64,000 bases of DNA from Montifringilla adamsi (lineage: Eukaryota; Chordata; Aves; Passeriformes; Passeridae). Positions within the stretch are counted from its first letter, which is position 1. The number at the start of each line of letters is the position of its first letter. The DNA lies in assembly GCA_017590115.1 (NCBI GenBank), contig JAGGNK010007559.1:2006020-2070019 (forward strand), written 5' to 3'. The position numbers were made by a program, and so were the translations under genes. The notes beneath the pieces were generated by a model, which saw only the letters and a program-made list of their open reading frames with translations, was not told the origin of the DNA and searched no databases. Of the stretch, positions 58,262-64,000 are shown piece by piece.

Positions 58262-58875
58262 TCTCTAAGTCAAGAAAACCCATAATCCAAGACCCTGGCC
58301 CATTTTCCCCATCACCAAACGTCCCTGGACACGATCCCCACTCCCCAGTAAGGACGGGTCCCATCGTGCCCAGGATGGCGAGCGCTGCTGTCGCCTGTCA
58401 CCGTCCCCGTCTGGGTGATTTAACAACAGGAACTGCTCCGTGCTGGGCTCTGATGGCAGAGATAACAGCAGGGCAGGGCAGGAAGGGTGAGACAGAAGTG
58501 TTAACGCTCCGTTTGCTTTTCTGACAGCTGGAATTGGACTTTTCATTTTTCCTATTGACAAAGGCTGCTTTTCTTGCTCTTCCCCTCCCGGGAGGAGCTA
58601 GTTGCCATCCTCCCTCTCCACCCAACCACCACACGGTGCAGATGTTCCAGCTGCCACCAGCCCCAGCGCTGCCCAGGCTTCTCCAACGTCATCCAGGCTC
58701 TGTATCTCAAGTTCTGGGGGGAAATCACCCTGTTTGCCCATTTACAGATGTTTATCCCCATCACCTCAGCGAGCCTGAGCTTTTTTCCCTGCCTGTGGTG
58801 CTCTGCTTTCTGATGCTGCTGTACAGTAAAGGGCCTTATCCAAGCCATGTTTATTTATGAGAAACTTTTATTTAA
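58262..58875. other. Non-coding stretch with CpG cluster
   Basis: 58318-58440, just after the LTR, has about eleven CpGs (ACGATCCCC, GGATGGCGAGCGCTG, ACCGTCCCCGTC). No coding exon recognised. Confidence 0.45.
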
Positions 58876-58903
58876 GAAAAAAAAAAAAAAAGAAAAAAAA
58901 AAG
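58876..58903 (+). repeat. Poly-A with one G interruption
   Basis: A run with a single G near 58892, ending in AAGA. Confidence 0.95.
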
Positions 58904-61346
58904 ATACTTTTAAGACAAAACAGATTTTAAGGGCAGTAAATCACTCGGTGACTTTCTATCTAGAGGTTGGTTATCCCCTGGTGGTAAATAAATGAGGTTT
59001 TTTAGCCTTTTCTAGTGACTGCCTTGTTCTGGGCTGCTGCTGCCCTCCCAATCCAAGGGATGCCTCACACCCAGCTGGGGCTCGGCAGCAATTTCAGTTT
59101 GGCTGGACCTTGAAATTAGTCCCTAGCCTCGTGATTGAGTTGTCAGCATCTGCTGAGGGATCATTTATTGTGCTGTCCCTTCCCATTCAGACAGGAAAGC
59201 CTCACACAATAACTTCACCTCGTGGAAAAGGTCATGCCCAGAGTTCACAAAACACTGTCTGTGTTCCTTTATTTATTGCTTATGCCCACCCCATAAGCCA
59301 CAAAACAGGGGAAGACAGTTAAAAATACTCTGCTTTGGCACATTCCCCCTGATTTGGCAGAATTTGGGCTGAGGCTTTTGTATTTATGTGAAAAAGCAGG
59401 ACAAAGCTCAGCTGGATTTCCCTGAGAGCCCCGAAGCAGAATCAGGGCAGGATTTATAGCTCTGCATCCAGCCCATAAATCACTTGAGGGGAACTTTAAA
59501 CCCAGCCCGGGTTTGCCAGGACAGCCTGGCAGTCCCAGACTGATTCACAGAGTGTTGTGCACTGTTCCTGCCCTGCCACCGATTTTCCACATCCCATCCT
59601 TTTGCCTCCACGGGCACCCCACCTCCTGTTTCCCTGTGTGCTGTCCCCAGCGTCCCCACGTCAGCAATGTCCTGGTGTAAGCACAGGCAGAGCCCTTATC
59701 ACTCGCAGCAAACGGTTCTTTCCCCTCCATGTATTTTTATTTTTGAGTGTCAGATGTGGAAAACCCAACAGGATGATCACTCAGCATGTACCTTGTGTCT
59801 GCTGCCTGCTGGGAAGTCACAGCAGAAATGACAAATGAGAGAGGGAGGAATTCAGAAAACACCAAACGGCTCAAAAGGCAGCGGGGCAAAGCAAGTCCAA
59901 CCCTTGCTGTGGTTTTGCTGGTCTTGATAGAGCTGCAAAACCAAGAGACAAATACTCAGATGTTCCACTGGTTTGTCAGCAGGCAATTGGTAAAAATCTT
60001 TTAGCACTTTTCCTTGAAGAATGATGATTTTTCTTTTTCTTGCCACAGAACTCCTGTGGGCACGACGAGGCGTTCCCAAAGAGCCCTGATGATCTCATCC
60101 TGGGAAACCTTCATCCCAGCAGTTCTTCCTGGATGATTCTCCAATTTTGGACTGCTGGATGATTCTCCCTTTGCTCTGGCGTCCACCAGGATGTCTTGGT
60201 TTGCAAAGACAGGTGTCTGCTAAAGAGGGGAGATGGGGCAGTCAGAATTCCAGGTGCTCCAGGAGAGGTATTTGCTCATTTCCCCTGTATTCTGCTTGAA
60301 ACAGCTTTTGAATCCAATATCAAAATTGGATTCAAAATTGGTGGTGCAGCAATATCTGACAGCCACAAAGGGGATTCACCTCCTGGAGTGATGCCAGGTT
60401 TCAGAATTATAGGAATTCTTCTTAGCAAAGCTGTGAGACAACAGGGATAATTTTCCTTGCTGCAAATTCAGCCCTAATCACAATTTTACAAATTTGGAGT
60501 GGCCACAAAAGGCAAAAAGAGAAAGATACAAACTTTAAAATGACTTTGAGAAAAGAGATCAGAGAAGGATACAGAAGCGTGAGAGGAAAAAAAATGTTAA
60601 AAGGAAAAGTAATGTTTGAAGGAAAATTGTTAAAAGAGTGGCTCACTGGTGGTCCAACAGCAGGATAAAGGGATGTAACCACATTGTCACACTCAGTGTA
60701 ATACTTTAATTTTCACCTCATCTTAAAGCTGCCTCTGGTTTCAGTCAGCATCCACCAGAAATACCCTGGAATTAACTCTGTTGTGGTATTTTCAGTAGCA
60801 GAAACACTTTCCTCTGAAATGAAGTCCTCCAAGAGCTGCTCTGCTGATCCCATTCAGAGGGAGACAGAAGATTTATTCCAGTGTTCGCTGCTGTCAGTGG
60901 GATCTGCAGCCCCTGTCTTTATCCCAATTAATTTTGTCTCCCAGTGTTTACCCAGGTTTGTGCTGCAGGCACTGGAAGGTTCCACAATCCCTGCTTGGGG
61001 CAGATAATTTCATGTCCTCCTGAGTCCTCGGAAGGCAGAGCAGGGTCCCTGGAGCCCAGAGCACTCCATGAAGCACTTGTGAGAATAATGATCCCTCCTT
61101 TGCCCTGCCTGGCAATTTTAGTTTGCATTCCAAACATGATTTTATGCAGGACTCTGGAATTTCTCATTAACTGGGGTACAACCATTTCTAGGAGTTTCTG
61201 AGGCATTTTGCAAATATTTGCAGCTGGGGCATGTGGCAAAAAGGGGTTGAAGCGAGATATAATTGATGTTAGCTCAGTAACACTCATTCATCAAAGGATA
61301 ATTGTGCTAATTAAAACTTTAGCCACAAGTCATGTCCAGCCCACAG
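58904..61346. other. Non-coding stretch, nothing recognised apart from a stem-loop
   Basis: No named repeat or credible gene in 2.4 kb. The only structure seen is the stem-loop at 60306-60337. Confidence 0.5.
60306..60337. repeat. Perfect 13-bp stem with 6-nt loop
   Basis: TTTTGAATCCAAT (60306-60318) and ATTGGATTCAAAA (60325-60337) are exact reverse complements. Confidence 0.95.
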
Positions 61347-61478
61347 ATGGAGGCCCCATCCCAAGTGTCCAAGGCCAGGCTGGACAGGGCTTGGAGCCAC
61401 CTGGGATGGTGGAAGGTGTCCCTGTGCAACTGGATAATCTTTAAAGTCCCTTCCCACCTAAACAATTCCACAATTCTC
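61347..61478 (+). mobile_element. CR1 LINE, 3' fragment
   Basis: Sense orientation: GTGTCCAAGGCCAGGCTGGA, CAGGGCTTGGAGCCACCTGG, GGTGGAAGGTGTCCCTG, CTTTAAAGTCCCTTCCCACC, ending CAATTCCACAATTCTC. Confidence 0.95.
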
Positions 61479-63472
61479 TCTCTATACCCCCACAAATACT
61501 CATATTTGAACCAACTACTCCTCACCTTCAGCTCGAGTGGTGAAACACAACAAGAAAACCCATTCCCATATTTTAATTTTGAAACAGAGCAGCTTCCAGG
61601 GGGACTCAAAGTTGTTTTCTCCTTGAGGAGTGAGGAGGTGAAACTTATCCCGTGCAGCTGCCTCAGTCATTCCCTTGCAGGCACGTTCACCTGGCTCCTG
61701 CAGCAGCCCGGAGCTGGCACTGCCCCCCTGGCACTGCCTGGGCTGAATTTGAGCTCAGCTCAGGGGGCACCAGCCCATCCCAGGCTTCTCTTGGAAAAGG
61801 GATCGATGCCTCAGCTGTAAAGAAAAGAATCTGCATCACAATAGAGGTTGCTGGAGGGAGGGCTTTTACAAAGCATTTGCTGTTTCTAATTTTGGTAAGG
61901 AAATAGGCAATTACTGCCTTAAAAAATTAAATGTCGTGTCATTTCAAACTGTCTTTGTTTCTCATAAACATCTTGCAACTTGTGGCAGAGGCTGCTGGAA
62001 ATCTCCCCTGATAGCAGTGCCACGTTGGCCAAGAGATGTTTGATTGGTGCTCCAGCCTTCTGTTCATGTGGGTTGGACTGGTCTGTAGTCAGATAATAAA
62101 ATCATCTGCTCAATTTAGCTTCAAAACATAAATTTGAGTGGATCAGTATTCGTTTTATAGCAGCTCTACCTCATCCATCCAGAGAGGCAGCTAAAACCAG
62201 GTTTGGCCAGCACTAAGCCACCATTTGCTAGCTGATTTCACCAGAGGCAGCCTGGAATTTTGGCATGTGTGTCCCCAGGCTTTGGCTGGGGTCCAGCTCT
62301 ACCTGCTCCCCAGAAGGGCTGGGTGGGTCAGGGTGTGCTCAGGTTTGCACCCCCTGGGTCTGAGTCACCTCCACGCTTCTCCAGGTCGGAATTTCTGAGG
62401 TAAAACACAATCTGTAAACTGGGTTTAAATGGCTGCACAGATATTTGGGCATCAGCCTGTCTAGATTTTGTCCCAGAAGGATGAATTCATGCCTCACCCA
62501 GTTTCATATGGACTTTCTGCCACTTCATGTGCTCTGCAGTTACAGCACCCTGGTGAGTCGGGGTTGACACCCACTGGACACTGAGCACCGAACCTCATAG
62601 TCAGATTTTCCTTAAAGGATGTCCCAGAGCCGCTGCTCCTTTCCAAAGGGAATTCTAGGCTTAAATCCCAGTTATCTGAATGGACTTGCTGGTCTCAAAG
62701 CCAAGCAGAAGCTCCACCACTTTCACCTGTGAGATTGGCCCAAACTCATAAAAAATCACTTCCTTGGAAGTTGATGTCTCATCAAAGGAATCCTTCAGTG
62801 ACTGTCATGTCTTTCACCCTGCAGAGTTCCAGTCTGGAGAGTGACAGGGAATGCTTTCTTCCTAGATTAGATCCTTTATTCCTAAAAATTTGTGAGGTTT
62901 GAAGACAGGGAATGGGCAAATGGGTGTCTCCCACTGTGCCCACTGTGGGCTGGAGCTTCCTTAATTTTTAATGTTCATTGGAAAACATCACCGTGTGTCA
63001 ATTTGACGTCTCCATGGTTTTATCAGACCCTGGGAGAGTCCCCAGTGGTGGCACAGGGACACCCAGATGGACACAGGCATTTGTGTCACAGCCCAGCTCA
63101 GCTGTCCCTGCTAATCCAGCCCGCCTGGGGCAGCGGGAATTAATTACAAAGCTTGGGAAGAAAAGTCAATAACAGGATTGAAACATTCCCACAGGTTTCT
63201 CCTGAACGAGATCTCCAGGATACCTTGTGCCGATGGTGAAATGTGGTGCCAGGTGAGATTTTATCACCAATTAGAGGTGCCCAGGCTTCAGCCAACTCTT
63301 GGGAAGCTCCATGAGGTCATGGATGAACAGGCTCCAAGGGAAGAAAGGCAATACAGATGATTTTCTACAACAGATTCATTGTGATAAGCACATTCCAGTG
63401 ACTCAGTGCAGAGCAAGGAGGTGCTGGATTTTTCACATGAAAAAATCACGTAGCATAGAAAAATCTAATTAG
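61479..63472. other. Non-coding stretch, nothing recognised
   Basis: No named repeat or gene recognised. Open frames are below 165 codons; the longest (61332-61820, +) starts inside the CR1 end. Confidence 0.5.
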
Positions 63473-63565
63473 GTTTTTTTGGTTTTGTTTTTGTTTTGTT
63501 TTTGTTTTGTTTTGTTTTGTGTGGGTTTTTTTGTTTTTTTTTTGGTTTTTTTTTGGTTTTTTTTG
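63473..63565 (+). repeat. T-rich GTTTT repeat
   Basis: GTTTT and GTTTTT units in a row, then longer T runs broken by GG. The - strand Lys/Thr/Pro-rich frame across it is an artefact. Confidence 0.96.
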
Positions 63566-64000
63566 TCCACTGCTTGTATTTAAAACTAAATATAATTAAT
63601 AGGAAATCTGTGGACACGGACTGTACATTACCCAAGAGTGCTCTGCCCATGAGGTCACAGTTCGTAGTGTGACGAGAAATTTAAAAAAAACTAATAAAAT
63701 TGCTTCCAGTTGGTTCTGAGGCAGGTCCTGAGTGACCAAATTCCCTGTCCTTTGAAACCAATCCAGGTCACGTTGGCTGGGCCCCGATGCAGCGTGGAAT
63801 TTGTTTTTCCCATCATGTGAGAGGGAGGAAACGTCCCGTCCAAGGAGGGCGATGTCAGCTCAGACGCAAACGCGCTCGCACGGAGGCACGAGGAGAGGGC
63901 TCGGCAACTTGAGAGCTTTCTGCACTGCCTCGTGCACAAAACCCTCTTGGAAGGACTCACAACAAACTGAGAGCTCACTGGAAACATCTCCCTTGTTTGT
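63566..64000. other. Non-coding stretch with CpG cluster at the window edge
   Basis: 63829-63932 has about eleven CpGs in 100 bp (AACGTCCCGTCC, GACGCAAACGCGCTCGCACG), the densest in the window. No exon recognised, but the window ends 70 bp later. Confidence 0.45.

Noticed and set aside
1..64000. A novel multi-gene defence, biosynthetic or toxin system
   Set aside because: No credible coding genes of any kind are visible in the window, so there is nothing to support such a system.

Overview
This window reads as nuclear DNA from a bird, most likely a songbird. Nine short CR1 retrotransposon 3' ends carry the typical avian terminal sequence, where the opposite strand reads AGAATGG-TTGGGTTGGAAG-GACC. 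There are also several endogenous-retrovirus LTRs of types common in passerine genomes. Composition is moderately AT-rich with few CpGs, and microsatellites, minisatellites and homopolymer runs are frequent. Bacterial features such as operons, Shine-Dalgarno sites or CRISPR arrays are absent.

I find no protein-coding gene that I can defend. Open frames are short, overlap on both strands, resemble no family I recognise, and the longest ones run through repeats or LTRs. The window is best described as intergenic or deep intronic DNA. Single small exons cannot be excluded by eye.

Layout. From 1 to 10 kb there is an LTR swollen by an internal minisatellite (2.5-3.3 kb), a 348-bp repeat (called R1) beside a second LTR (4.67-5.49 kb), a diverged 220-bp tandem duplication (6.4-6.8 kb), a 540-bp TA-rich tract (8.1-8.65 kb), and an LTR end followed by the inverted second copy of R1 (9.4-10.0 kb). 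From 10 to 28 kb there are four CR1 ends, a clean solo LTR with a 6-bp target-site duplication (16.07-16.38 kb), a 188-bp direct repeat (17.8 and 20.95 kb), a long TTC/TTA tract (18.0 kb), and another LTR (26.58-26.94 kb). From 28 to 42 kb there are four strictly or loosely periodic minisatellites, a probable MIR SINE relic (32.3 kb), a 56-bp LTR scrap (31.8 kb), and several AT-rich, repeat-free blocks that look like conserved non-coding elements. From 42 to 64 kb there are five CR1 ends, a solo LTR with an inverted copy of its own 5' end 207 bp away (45 kb), three short tandem or dispersed duplications, another LTR (57.8-58.26 kb), and further candidate regulatory blocks (54-55.4 kb).

The elements do not form a working pathway. 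The interest lies in how they arose: LTR insertion, local inverted duplication, slippage arrays seeded inside older repeats, and possible distal enhancers between them. I see no convincing sign of a new biological system.
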